In this document: piece after piece, positions 12,020-23,618 of the stretch | Numbering within the stretch: the stretch's first letter is position 1 | How the letters are laid out: every line of letters begins with the position of its first letter | NCBI GenBank assembly: GCA_000320605.2 | Contig: KB445792.1 | Span: forward strand, 1,865,581 to 1,929,580 | Origin: Gelatoporia subvermispora B | Taxonomy: Eukaryota > Basidiomycota > Agaricomycetes > Polyporales > Gelatoporiaceae | Direction of reading: 5' to 3' | Length of the DNA stretch: 64,000 nucleotides | Notes under the pieces: generated by a model | What the model was told of the DNA's origin: nothing | Databases searched by the model: none | The model's input: only the letters and a program-made list of their open reading frames with translations | Made by a program: the position numbers and the translations under genes

Positions 12020-13515
12020 ATGGCAGACCCTCCACAGTCAACGCTTAAACAAGTGGAGAGCCCAGGTTCAACTAAAGACCTTCTACTAATCGTGTTCATT
12101 CACGGGTGGGCAGCCCTGCTCATGGTCCAGTGTCTAGGAAGCGATTGATTCGAGGACAGGTTCAAGGGCACGGACGAGACATTCGCTCAGTTCCCATCCC
12201 GCTTGCAGCATGTTTTGTCAGAAACTGTGAGCAGCATAGCTGCGGAGTGCATTATATTTCCGCAATATGAGGTGCAGTCCATCTATTGCACGCCCCGCTG
12301 CTGGAAACCTGACTGCACATTGAACAGACCAAAGGGGACTTGGTGAGGGACCGTCCTATAGGCATAGGGCTCGATCGTCTCAAGCTGTGTTCATTCATTC
12401 GTCATGCAGACTGCGGCCGTCATACGATTCGCCGACTGGCTTACGAATCTCACCGTGGAACGGGAAGTCGCACATGGGGTCGGTGGGGGTGCAGGCAAGG
12501 CGAAGATAGTCCTTTGTGGACACAGGTCAGTCTTTGCGGTAATATCTGCTTTGTCCTTGTGCAAACGGCGGGACCTCACAATGTGACAGTATGGGAGGCC
12601 TCCTCGCAGCCGATACTCTAATTGAGTTCGTGCGAACCCGACCAGATCAAGGCGCCCCACTATGGCCCAACATCATCGCATGCATAGCATTCGACACTCC
12701 AGTAAGTCTGAACGATGCAGTACACTGTCTATGTCTGATGTCTCACTACACGAAGTACTTTGGAGTGCATCCATTCGTGTTCAAGAACAGCGCAGCTCAA
12801 GCGGCCGGCTATGTACGTTCTGCGAAAGAGGTCTTCACGAGCTACCAGTCCTTCGGTACCAAGACAACGGCTTCTTCTGTCCCTGCAGGACCCGCCATAG
12901 CAGCCGCACCTGCGGCGCAGGCGTCCATCTCTACTTCAGGTTGGTCAAAATGGGCGCCGGCTGCGTACGCTGTTGGGGGCGCCCTGCTTGCCGGTGCTGC
13001 GGCTGGCACAGCATACTACAAGCGCGAGGACCTGGGGTTCGGCTACAAGTGGGTGACGGACCACATGCGATACGTCGGTGCGCTCTGGAATGAGGCCGGT
13101 CTGAAGCAGCGAGTCGACCAGTTGATCGCACTCGAAGACCAGATGGGGGTGGTCTTCAGAACGTGAGTATATTTAGTTCTGTGCATCAGAGTAGACGGGG
13201 CGACATTTCTGATGTGTCGGTGACAGGTTTTATACATACCTTCCACCGAGTCCACCGACATACGCATCGGCACGGACATTTATTGTCCAGCCGAAGTCCT
13301 CTCGCGTTGCGCAGCATTTTGTCCGCGCCGCGAATAGCCTCGCGATGGACGAGATCCAAGCGCATACAGGCATGTTCAACAGCAAGACGAACGATGGCTA
13401 TTATGAGCTGGGACTCATGACAGCGCAACTCATCCGAGATGCACTGAACACAAGTAGAACAAGAGTAGAAAGCGGTCAAAGCTCAGCTCACGTTGCGGAG
13501 GCTGCACATAGCTGA
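12020..13515 (+). CDS. DUF676-type lipase-like serine esterase
   Basis: Alpha/beta-hydrolase of a fungal family related to lipase-like serine esterases; the substrate is unknown. ATG at 12020 opens MADPPQSTLKQVESPGSTKD. After short introns the exons read LLLIVFIHGFKGTDETFAQF (oxyanion region), SSIAAECIIFPQYETKGDL and TAAVIRFADWLTNLTVEREV. The nucleophile elbow LCGHSMGGLLAADTL spans an intron ending near 12589. Later comes an Ala/Gly-rich hydrophobic segment (about 12950-13020, AAYAVGGALLAGAAAGTAYY) that could be a membrane anchor. The final exon has AQHFVRAANSLAMDEIQAHT and MFNSKTNDGYYELGLMTAQL, a conserved family tail with a likely catalytic His. The stop is at 13513. All proposed introns have GT..AG ends. 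Confidence 0.82.
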
Positions 13516-13648
13516 TAGTGTGGAAGGTGACATGCTGTGAGGGCTTGTGTGAGCCATGCAAGGATCCATCTGCATATACTTGTAGCCAGCATGGTTTTGT
13601 ACATTATCTGAAATATCGTAGAATCGGGGAATACATGTATTAATACGG

Positions 13649-14408
13649 TCATCGTGCGAGGTGCTTCAGTGACAGGCGCATCGCATACGCGTCTTCCCCG
13701 TCGGCATCTGCAGAAGTCTGCATCAATGCACCGAGCAAGCACAACTAGGAAGATGGCACTCACAGTACTTCTTCTCCACGTCCTTTACCGTGAACCCAAG
13801 CGTGTCACGATACAAACTCAATGCAGCACGGTTCGACTTGCGGACATGCAGTGACACGTACGCTGCCCGGTATACAGTCGCCATCGCTTCTTCTGCGGAA
13901 CGAGACCCAAACACATGAAGAGATATACTGGATTGAGCGAGCCTCCTCACTCACGAGACTGCACCATGAGCTTCTTCGCCAGACCCAGTCGCCGGTACGA
14001 CCTCAGCACGCTGATGGACGTGACATGCCCGTGCGCATCATCTCCCTCCGGAACGTCCTCCTCCCTGGCGCACCAAGCATTTGTCAGGCCCAAGCAAAGT
14101 GTCAAGGATCCTCACGTACATTTTGGCGAGGATGTAGCCTACGATCCGGCCCTTGTGGTCCTCCGCCACATACGACAGTTGCGGCCATGTCAGGATGTGA
14201 TAGAGGTCTCCAGAGCCCTCAGTATGACGAGTCCAGAGGGCGTGAGCGAGCAGACATACAGTACTTCATCGTATAGTTCTCTGGGAGGTTTTGCAGGTTG
14301 CATGCCTGCATGCCCATGAGGTCGTCTACCTGGCAGCAGTCAGTGAGAGTGTTGGTATTGTTGCTGTAACATGACTGGTATATTCACCCGTGCTGGCCGA
14401 ATGTTCAT
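13649..14408 (-). CDS. NAA10: N-alpha-acetyltransferase Naa10 (Ard1), NatA catalytic subunit
   Basis: Catalytic subunit of NatA, which acetylates exposed N-terminal Ser/Ala/Thr residues at the ribosome together with Naa15. The exons on the minus strand give [20 protein letters not shown] and [20 protein letters not shown], then [20 protein letters not shown]. The [20 protein letters not shown] block contains the acetyl-CoA-binding R-x-x-G-x-A motif. After an intron come [20 protein letters not shown] and [20 protein letters not shown], ending [11 protein letters not shown] with a TGA at 13649. The domain is complete; the acidic C-terminal extension found in many homologues is essentially missing, leaving a short protein. 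The gene is tail-to-tail with the DUF676 esterase. Confidence 0.92.
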
Positions 14409-14771
14409 GTTGTGCGAAATGAAAGAGAAGGTGGAGGATAGCAGTCTCAGTAGGAGGTCACTGCACTGGATCGAGATGCAATGTGAACGTCTGGGCGGTG
14501 GCGGCGATCGCGAGGACCGACCTCACGCGGGCGACAAACGACGATCAGGCTAACAACACGAGCAAACATAGTTCCGACAGACAGATACACTAAGTAAGTA
14601 CTGGAAGGTGAGGTATATACTCCATGGTAAACGAGCGGGCCGTGATCTTACAATGCGGGGAGTAGTCTAACAACATGGGAACAAACAGGAGAACATGTAC
14701 AAATCCCGGATGCAGAATCGGCGATACGATGTGTGCGTGTGCGAGGTCAGATCAGAAAGGGGGGGCCTACT

Positions 14772-17693
14772 TCAGTATCCGTGCATGTCACCATCCCTAG
14801 AACTCGACGGGCCGACACCACCATCATGCTGACTACCACCACGTCCTCCAAACAGGAAAGAGCTTGCGTAGTGCTCAGCGGCGTTTAGGGTGTTCTTCAG
14901 GCTGCGTCTCACACTCCTCCCACGGGCGTCGACTTCGCGACCATCGAAAGATGTCGACTGCCCAGCGAACGCTGTCTGCACGGAATCATGAAGCTCGCGA
15001 GTTGTCGCGGACATGGAGGATGTATAGGTCGTGCGTCCCCGAGGCACGTACGCAAGTGTGTTGCGAGCATCCGGGGCATCCGTGCCGACGTGGGCGTCAC
15101 GGTGAGAGGATGTATGATTAGTTTGCGCATCCGCAGAAAATCGTTGAGCCCGAGGACCCATGAGGGGCGGTATCACAGCGTGAGATGACCTTGCAGCGAA
15201 GGAATGTGGCACAGAGCTCGATGGGACTGAAAAGGTGGATGGGGCGGACGACGAGATATTGTATGAGTTGCCATTTTGAGCGCTATTGAGATCCGTCATA
15301 CGACGACTCGGGTCCTGAAAGAGCACAGTGGTCGGCACTGGTCCAGTTCCTCTCCCGTGCCCGATTTCGGCGAACACTAGATCTGGAGTGATCACGCCGT
15401 TCCTAACGGTTGCGTTGGAATCGGTGGAGGTGCGAAAGAAGGCTGTAGTGTTGGAGTTGTCCGTCCCGTTACTGCGAGTAGATGGCGTTGGGGAGGTGGA
15501 CAATTCGACTATGGGCTGTTGTCCGAAACCTCGTGCGCGAAGAGAAGGACCTGGGTGTGATGACGACGTGGATTGACCATTCAGCCAGGGATGCGTAACG
15601 GTGCTCGGCGATGTCGAACGGAACTCTCTTATAGTCGGTGGTTGTGAGTCATTAAAGCGAGCCGTTGTATCCTGCATGTAAGAGTCCACGTAATTGAGCC
15701 TACCATTCGGTGGCTCATGCCGTCCAAGCGACATACGGGTATCATGTCCAGATGCAGGGGTATGACGAAGGACTTGGACTTCATCCTCTTCCCGCTCATC
15801 GTCTCCGGCATCCATATCATCTACGAACTGGTGGCGAAAACGATCTTCGAATTCTTGCTCATAGTCGGTTTCATGAGAAGGGTGGAGATCGTCCCCAGTG
15901 TCGTCGTTATTGATAGCGTTGGACAGTGTGAGGAGAAAGTCACGGAGCTCGGCGACGCCTTTACCGGAATACACGCAGAATGCCGCTCGCTGAGTCGAGT
16001 TGAAGTCCTAGATGTAATGCAGTCTGAGACCAAGGCGTTGCAAAACCTGTAGTTAGCACTGACCTGGGGCGGATCGCGACAGAACTGCTGCAACTCTGGT
16101 CGACGAAAAGCTGGTATGCCGGTAAGACTGAGATGCGTCAACTTTGGCAGTTTCTGCAGGAGGAAATGAATGGCGAGAACTGTAATCTGGTCGCAATACG
16201 ACAGATGGATGCGCTCTAATGTTGCATGCCGTTCTGCTAGGGCATAGATAGCCTGATCGGTAAGGTTGTTGACACGAACGAGACCAATGCGTCGCAACTT
16301 CTGCAAATTGGCTAACTCGAATGCGGAGATATCGGTTAGCTGCGGACAGTCTATGGGAGTGGCAACGGTGAGGAAGTCACAGGATCTGCTCGATGTGAGA
16401 CCACTCACTAGCTAGATCTATGTATCGTAGACGGGTACATGAACGCGCTAAACCAGACACAGACCGGTCTGTAATACTGCTTGCATGTCCAAGATGCAAG
16501 TAGTGCAGATTCTTCCCAAGTTTGCAGATGTTGTCCACAGCAACATCTGTCAACTGGGTACACTTGGCCAGCACAAGATTTCGGATCTTGGGTGCGACTG
16601 AGATGATGCCTTCTATAGCATCATCTGTTAACGCTGAACAAGCTGTAAGATCAAGCATCCGTAGATGCTCAAAGGAACCGGAAAGGCGAAGTGGTGTGAG
16701 TTTGTCGCCAAGAACGATGCTGGAAGATGGGAAGGGGTTTGGGCCGGGGGGAACAATCTCGGTTCGCAGCGGTGCGGGGAAGGCGGCATCGGTGAGTTCG
16801 CTGCAGTGTGATAGTCTTAACTCCCGCATTTGGCTTGAGTACGTCCAGATGTCGCGCACTGAGACATCAGTGATCCTGCTACAGTTGTTCAGATCTATCT
16901 CCAGAAGCAGTGGGCACGACCTCGCCAGCGCCGACACCGGCTCGTCCGTGATAAGCTCCACGCTGCTCAGCTTGACACGACGAAGTAGTGGGCAATTCTG
17001 CGCTAACGCAAGAATCCCGCTGTCGGTGAGCTTCTTGCAGCCGCCCAGGTTGATGCCTTGCAGCTTCCTGCAAGTCGCCGCAAGCGCCACGATGGACCGA
17101 TCTGTCACTTCGCTGACGCCAGTGAGATCGAGAGCGACGAGGTTCGGACAACATGGTAGGACGCGCAAAAGACCTTCGTCTGATATAGAACTGCAGTTGA
17201 TCAGGGTGAGACGCTCCAACCGAATGCATGGAGCGAGGCGCGATAGCAGAGAGTCGGTCAGGCTGTCGCCTAGGTACAGAAAGTTGAGCCGGCGGATAAA
17301 TTGGGCGTATAGAAATGTCTTTTCATCCTTCACCAGCACACGCATCATCTTCACCAGTGTGGGTAGTTTCGTGAAGGTAGGCCTGTGCCATAGTAACTCG
17401 ACCGAACATTCGCACCACGCACGCGACACTAGGAGCGTGCTATACAAGTCTCTTGAGGAATGCAGGTGCTTCAAGACATGTATAAGCAGTTCCGGGGGTA
17501 GGCGTGATGCAGGGGATTGGAGGGAATCCTTGGTCGCGTGTGGTAGGAGGTGCATGCGGGAAGACCATTGTGCGGGAGAAACGGGCCCGGCATCTGTGGA
17601 GGCGAAGATGGTGGACTTATTGAAGTCTTCATCATCGTTATCTGAGACGGAATCGCTGGACTGGGTGGGAGAGCGACTTCTGTACTTCGCCAT
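14772..17693 (-). CDS. GRR1: F-box/leucine-rich-repeat protein, Grr1-like SCF adaptor
   Basis: Substrate-recognition subunit of an SCF ubiquitin ligase, in yeast controlling G1 cyclins and nutrient sensing. The chosen start is ATG at 17693 (MAKYRSRSPTQSSDSVSDND), because the longer frame upstream begins with GTG. An F-box is seen in SRLPPELLIHVLKHLHSSRD with LYSTLLVSRAWCECSVELLW. A run of about a dozen leucine-rich repeats follows (for example TLINCSSISDEGLLRVLPCC and NLGGCKKLTDSGILALAQNC). Two introns near 16350-16407 and 15998-16056 interrupt the later part. After the repeats the conserved stretch DFNSTQRAAFCVYSGKGVAE precedes a long Ser/Thr/Asn-rich tail ending DGDMHGY. The length of about 930 residues and this order match basidiomycete Grr1. 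Confidence 0.9.
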
Positions 17694-18108
17694 GGGGGTA
17701 TCTGGCGAGATGAGGTTGACGATGGGGATGAGGACGACCGCAAACAGCACAAGCTGCACGTGTATGTTGGCACCCAGTGGCAGATCCCTTGTTCTGCGCC
17801 CGCTTAGTCAGCCATTCGACGAAGAGTGCTGTGCTCGGCGGTCGCGAAACCTACAGCGCGCAAGACTTTGCTCCAATGTACAATCTGTGCTGATCTTACA
17901 CGATTTGCCTTGGCTCGTGTTTGTCCGAAGTAGGCACAGGATTTTTGCCGGTTGATCACGATTACAAACTCGCCAGATTGCTGCGCATTGTGGTACTTGC
18001 ATAACTCAGTCTATCACTGCCAGTCTACGTCGCCCCCAAGTCAGACTCAGTCCTTCCAGTTCCCCGTCGAACTCTTGCAAAAACAACTGGAGAATTTCAT
18101 GCCACGAG
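17694..18108. other. Divergent intergenic region GRR1 / unnamed gene
   Basis: About 415 bp between two divergently transcribed starts, presumably holding both promoters. No specific element was identified. Confidence 0.4.
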
Positions 18109-18699
18109 ATGTCTTCTTTCGATGACCGTATGGCCCGCGCGGAGCTACCCCCACCAGGACCTGCTTACTTCGCGGCTCGCAGAGCCCTCTGGTGCACTTC
18201 GCCAGAGAACGTACCCATCCAGACAGCATCAACATTCTCTATCCCGCGTCTGGAGGAATTGCTTGCAAAGGAGGACGTGCACGAAAACGAGGAATACTGG
18301 AATGCAGGCATAAAGCAAATTCATACTGGTCTCATGAAGGGTGTATACCTGAAAAAGCGGCTACCCCTAAGTACTGTGGTGTGTCTCGGATTCAATTTGC
18401 TATATCTGATGCTGACTTACGTGTGCCGACCGTTGCAGCTGAAAGTGCTGCAGTGCGGCTGGATTCGTGATGGGACTTGGCCAAAAGGTTCCACCGCGCC
18501 CGACTCGGACAACGAGCATCAGGTTTGGGGTGTTGATGGAATTCCTCTCGACTCTGTCGTGTTGTCGACTACGACACCAGACTGCGTATCAGGAGGAACC
18601 TCGCCTTGGTCAACGGAGGGGAGGAATGATAACTTCCAGAGCTTCATGTTGAAAGACGGCAGATCTTCTGGTTCAACGCCACATCATGCTGGGTCATGA
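18109..18699 (+). CDS. Conserved hypothetical protein (possible Gag1-like clamp / DUF4050 relative)
   Basis: Opens MSSFDDRMARAELPPPGPAY at an ATG 415 bp from the divergent GRR1 start. The first exon carries FAARRALWCTSPENVPIQTA and LMKGVYLKKRLPLSTV. An intron of about 60 bp ends at 18438. The next exon resumes with LKVLQCGWIRDGTWPKGSTA and HQVWGVDGIPLD. The LPL followed by a W-rich block recalls the Gag1-like clamp (DUF4050) family, but I cannot confirm this without a profile search. The last 40 residues look poorly conserved and may reflect an unrecognised final intron. No membrane segment or catalytic motif is evident. The gene is probably real; its function is unknown. Confidence 0.55.
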   Translation: MSSFDDRMARAELPPPGPAYFAARRALWCTSPENVPIQTASTFSIPRLEELLAKEDVHENEEYWNAGIKQIHTGLMKGVYLKKRLPLSTVVCLGFNLLYLMLTYVCRPLQLKVLQCGWIRDGTWPKGSTAPDSDNEHQVWGVDGIPLDSVVLSTTTPDCVSGGTSPWSTEGRNDNFQSFMLKDGRSSGSTPHHAGS

Positions 18700-18990
18700 T
18701 ATAGATGACGCTTAACGAGGGAGTCGCTGGAAGAGACGCAGCGTGTACAGTGTACACCACTTATCTCAGGACGTTTGCTATCTGCTTTCGAGAGTATCGT
18801 GTCCGCTTGTTTGTATATTTTTGGGTAAAATGCTATTTCAGACATGCTTCCAATCTGGGCGGCGAGAGTCCAGCGATAAGATTTGAGTTGCTGATTGCTT
18901 CAGGAGGCATGGACGAGCGAGAAGATAGCACGAGCTGGCCGGTACATAGCTTGACAGTTATGGAAGCATCCGGGCATTGTCCGACGAGTA

Positions 18991-19440
18991 TCAGGTTCGC
19001 AAGGGGGGAGAGACCTGGTGTAGTATATTAGAAAGGAATTGTAGAGCAAGATATCGAATGCTCACCAAGATGACACCATCTCCTCGTACAAATAACATAT
19101 CTATTTTCCTCTTTGCGATCTATCGGCTGACAATAAATCATTGTGTCATTGCTCAAGGATTGAACGTACGTTCACAGTGTTCTGGCCATTAGCGGAGCCC
19201 TCCACCTGGTCTACAATCATTATAGTCTCCTCTACATCACTGAGAATGAGGTTCATGTGTCCGTCGTATGCCTAGCAAGACGCCACCTTCAGAGGATGAT
19301 GTGAAGGTATATAGTGGTCCACGCACATGAAGGACACCCGTAAGCTCGCGGTCGCCTCTTAGCTTGACAAATACTCGTTCACTCAGAGACAGCCTGATGA
19401 GATCGAAGGGCTCCTGAATGCCAGATGCCGCCGAGTCCAT
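18991..19440 (-). CDS. LSM3: U6 snRNA-associated Sm-like protein LSm3
   Basis: Subunit of the Lsm2-8 ring on U6 snRNA and the Lsm1-7 mRNA-decay ring. Four exons on the minus strand give [20 protein letters not shown] and [18 protein letters not shown] (Sm1), [20 protein letters not shown] (Sm1 end), and [12 protein letters not shown] (Sm2, with the RGD/G signature). The ending VSPPLRT precedes a TGA at 18991. The total is about 95 residues, the normal LSm3 length. The introns are short with GT..AG borders. Its start is only 185 bp from that of the divergently transcribed U1-C gene, another spliceosomal component. Confidence 0.92.
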
Positions 19441-19625
19441 TGTCGCTGCAGCCGCTGTAGTTGCACGCGTCCCTTACGCGCGACCTGCGAGATCGGGGTC
19501 ACGTGAAAAGACCTCTCGAGTCCTTCAAGCTCCGCTCAAATTCTCGGTGGCGAATATTCGCCTCTGGGTCGCGCAGCCACTTACTCGAGCGTGTACTCGA
19601 TCTCCTTCCTGCTTGTTTGTCGGCC
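19441..19625. promoter_or_regulatory. Shared divergent promoter region LSM3 / U1-C
   Basis: The two start codons face away from each other with 185 bp between them. Both genes encode U-snRNP proteins, so a common bidirectional promoter is likely. No consensus factor site could be assigned. Confidence 0.55.
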
Positions 19626-20545
19626 ATGCCAGTAAGTTTCTCAGTCATAACTTCATAGATGTTCTGACCCTGTTACAGAAACACTATTGTGACTACTGTG
19701 ATGTATTCCTAACCCATGACTCCGCCTCCGGTCAGCATTTCAGACAATCATTAACTTCGCATATAACTGACGGACTCTCAGTACGCAAGGCCCACAACAG
19801 CGGTCGGAACCACTTGGCCAATGTCAGAGACTACTATGCATGTGCGTACGCTATCATCATGCTCTGAGCATCAAGTTACCCAAACTTCTTGCAGCTCTCG
19901 GCCATGACAAAGCTCAAAGTATCATCGACCAAATCACTTCCGCGTACGAATCAAGTGGTGGACCTCCTCCAGGCGGATTTGGGTTCGGACCTCAGCATCT
20001 AGCACCCCCCGGGCCTTTTGGACCTCCACCGCCTATGTTTGGCGGTGGATTCAACGGCCCCCCTCCGTTCCGTAAGTAGTCTTCACACCAGACCATATCG
20101 TAGCCATCCTCATGCTCTCAATGTTACTTCTAGGTCCTGGAATGGGTCCTCCCGGAATGCCACCTCCGATGATGGGTCCCCCTGGCGGTCCACCGTTTCC
20201 CCCACCGCCGGGTATGGGTATGCCCCCTCCGGGTGGCTTCCCACCAGGTCGGTGATCGTGACATCATATGTGCTGTCAATGCTAACATACTCTCAAGGTA
20301 TGCCACCTTTTCCACCTGGCGGTGGACCTCCCGGCGGCGCACGTCCCCCATTCCCTCCAGGTGCTGGCGGTCCGCTGGGTGGTAGCTTCCCCCCTCCGGG
20401 CGGTAACTTCAACGGACCCCCACCTCCAGGTGGTCTTCAATCACAAGGCCCCCCTCTTTCACAGAATCCAGATCAACCCCCTCCCCAAGGCGGGCCTGGC
20501 GGCATACATCCCGATCGTATGCGCATGATGGGCGGAGGAAGGTAG
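19626..20545 (+). CDS. YHC1: U1 small nuclear ribonucleoprotein C (U1-C / Yhc1)
   Basis: U1 snRNP zinc-finger protein that stabilises 5' splice-site pairing. The coding part of exon 1 is only ATGCCA (19626-19631). After an intron (19632-19678) exon 2 gives [17 protein letters not shown] and exon 3 [20 protein letters not shown], together forming the diagnostic U1-C C2H2 finger. Exon 4 reads [20 protein letters not shown]. The remainder, interrupted by introns near 20080-20133 and 20250-20297, is a long Gly/Pro/Met-rich tail ([20 protein letters not shown] style) ending MRMMGGGR at 20545. Head-to-head with LSM3. The downstream neighbour is the inverted first exon of SUA5, which converges on this gene with only about 67 bp between them. 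Confidence 0.92.
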
Positions 20546-20578
20546 ATGTAGGCTTTCGACTTGCGCTTACGACATTAC

Positions 20579-20586
20579 TGTCGTTG
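20579..20586 (+). repeat. Left 8-bp inverted repeat at SUA5 inversion breakpoint
   Basis: TGTCGTTG, the reverse complement of the 8 bp at 21656-21663. It lies about 30 bp beyond the end of the inverted SUA5 exon 1. Placing the breakpoint here restores a normal intron (see findings). On its own an 8-mer match is weak; the functional restoration makes it notable. Confidence 0.55.
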
Positions 20587-20612
20587 TTCTTTCCTTATTG
20601 TTCTTCATCGCT

Positions 20613-21655
<1,043 letters not shown>

Positions 21656-21663
21656 CAACGACA
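21656..21663 (+). repeat. Right 8-bp inverted repeat at SUA5 inversion breakpoint
   Basis: CAACGACA, the exact reverse complement of 20579-20586. It lies just 4 bp before the CAG acceptor (ending at 21669) of the remaining SUA5 exon. Confidence 0.55.
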
Positions 21664-21669
21664 AATCAG

Positions 21670-22564
21670 GTCAAGGATACAAGAAGTCCTCATGCGACGC
21701 TTTTGGCCGGGCCCTCTGACGCTTCTCTTCCCAACAAATCCTGACATAGTACCACCGATCATCACTGCCGGCCAGTCGACTGTCGCAATTCGTATGCCAT
21801 CACATCCTGTCGCACGAGCACTTATTGCCATGACCGACGCGCCGATTGCTGCACCGAGTGCCAATTCGTCGGGGAAACCGAGTCCTACCCGTGCCGAACA
21901 CGTTCTGAAGGACCTGAACGGCAAGCTAGGTTTGATCCTCGATGGTGGTGCCTGCGGTGTCGGTCTGGAAAGCACAGTAGTTGATACACTCCATGAAGAC
22001 GGGAACGTCCGCATTCTGCGACCAGGTGGTGTCACAGTTGAGGACATAGAGAAGGCACTACGGGAAGAAGTTCTCGAGTCATCCTCTATCCCAAAGGTCC
22101 TGGTCCATAAACGCGACTATAGAGACGAAGCCATTGAACAAGCTCCCACGACACCTGGAATGAAGTACCGGCATTACTCTCCTGCTGTCCCCGTTGTCCT
22201 TCTGCACACATCGACACCTCCTACCGGTATTAACCAGGTCGCGGTGACCTCCTATTTAGAGACACTGAAGAGTAGAACGCTGGATTCTGGACGACCACCA
22301 AAAGTCGGGCTCCTGATGGCGTCTGACTCTCCCATTCTTCCGATTGCGACGGGTGTAGAGCGTGTCACTTGGCATGTCCACTCTCTTGGTTCGGCGGATA
22401 CACCTGCAGTTGCTGCCCAGCGACTATTTGACGGTCTGCTCACCTTAGAGGGCATGGAAGTAGACCTCATTCTCATAGAAGAGCTCAAGGAAGAACGGGA
22501 GGGTCTTGCCGTCATGAATCGCGTTAGAAAGGCTGCTGGGGAATCTGTATGGGTAAAGGTGTAA
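21670..22564 (+). pseudogene. SUA5: SUA5 remaining exon (C-terminal half), missing its first exon on this strand
   Basis: Encodes the second half of the YrdC domain and the Sua5 C-terminal domain. From the acceptor at 21669 the frame reads SRIQEVLMRRFWPGPLTLLF, then VAIRMPSHPVARALIAMTDA and the S-x-N motif in PIAAPSANSSGKPSPTRAEH. It continues with LILDGGACGVGLESTVVDTL, ILRPGGVT, the linker motif TPGMKYRHYSPAVPVVLL and a complete C-terminus, VRKAAGESVWVKV. No stop or frameshift is present. The only ATG options (such as 21692) would give a protein without the K-x-R half of the active site. The complementary N-terminal half is at 20613-20987 on the minus strand. As drawn the locus cannot make functional Sua5 by cis-splicing. 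Confidence 0.88.
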
Positions 22565-23618
22565 TGCGCATGTACTACTAAAGTCGGTACGTTCTCGGCA
22601 CCAATACTATGTGCAAACACATTGGCTCACTCGTACCGTTCTCTCCATAGCATGTCAGAATAATTTAGGGCGAATAAATCATGTGACAATTCGACAGCAC
22701 TGCTCTGACCTGATACCGCCACTGCAATCTGCCGCACCATCCTCGCACCTCACCTTAAAGTCACTATTATGTCCGATCCGTTTGTCATCGATTCTATTCC
22801 CGTTCTTTCTCGAATGCACTGCAAAGCGCATTGGTGTGAATACTCGGGATTTTCCGTCTCTTTGTTCGCCTTTTTCGACTGACAATAAACATCATAGAGG
22901 AGCTGTCGTTCTGAGAGGATGAGCGTCAGCTCACTCAACACGTTTCCTACCTCATTGGTCGTCCAGCATGGTCTTCTTGCATGCAATACCTTGAAATGGG
23001 TAGTCGCTCAGGCAGGTGACTTTCCAGCGATCTTTCTGAGCGCTGAGTCCTGTGCACCATGCACAGGCTTCGTCCCTTGACTATCTTGACTTCCACCAGC
23101 ATCTCTGTGTCCTCCATCCTCTCCAAGACCATTATCCTCAATCACACTCTCCACTTTCGTTCTGCAGGTATGTTCCTTGTCCCATCAATCTCTCATTACA
23201 AGTCTTGTTGCCTACTAACCTCTGCAGCATGGTGCGATCGCGAAGAGATGTCTTGTGCAGAGGAGAGATAGGCAGCGGATGCGCGGTCCGATCCATGTAC
23301 ACATGACACGAAAAGATGCTGCGAAACCCTTTCACCCGACGCGACCATAAGGGGAAATCTGCGCGTCCTGCGCGCCGTACCCTTCAATAGTATCACGATG
23401 AGGCAGACAGACGCTCGCTGTCCGGGACGATGCGAACGAGGTCGGACACGTTGAGCACGGCTCTCACATAAAAGGCGACCGCATGACTCGCCACTCCCCC
23501 TTCCTTGTCCCTGTCCCTTCCCCTCCCCAGTGACCCTTCTCTCCATCCCTCTGCGCGCGTCTGATCTGCTGTGCCCTCTGTCCCGTCTCTGATCTGCCCC
23601 CTTCGATCACATAGCATA
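22565..23618. other. Intergenic / long 5' region of the HMG-box gene
   Basis: About 1 kb without a supported gene. The last 150 bp are strongly pyrimidine-rich (runs such as CCTTCCCCTCCCCAG around 23510-23530), common in fungal promoters and also compatible with an intron end in the 5' UTR. Confidence 0.45.

Noticed and set aside
16522..17955. 477-codon plus-strand open frame
   Set aside because: It is the shadow of the GRR1 leucine-rich-repeat exons on the other strand; its translation has no family resemblance.
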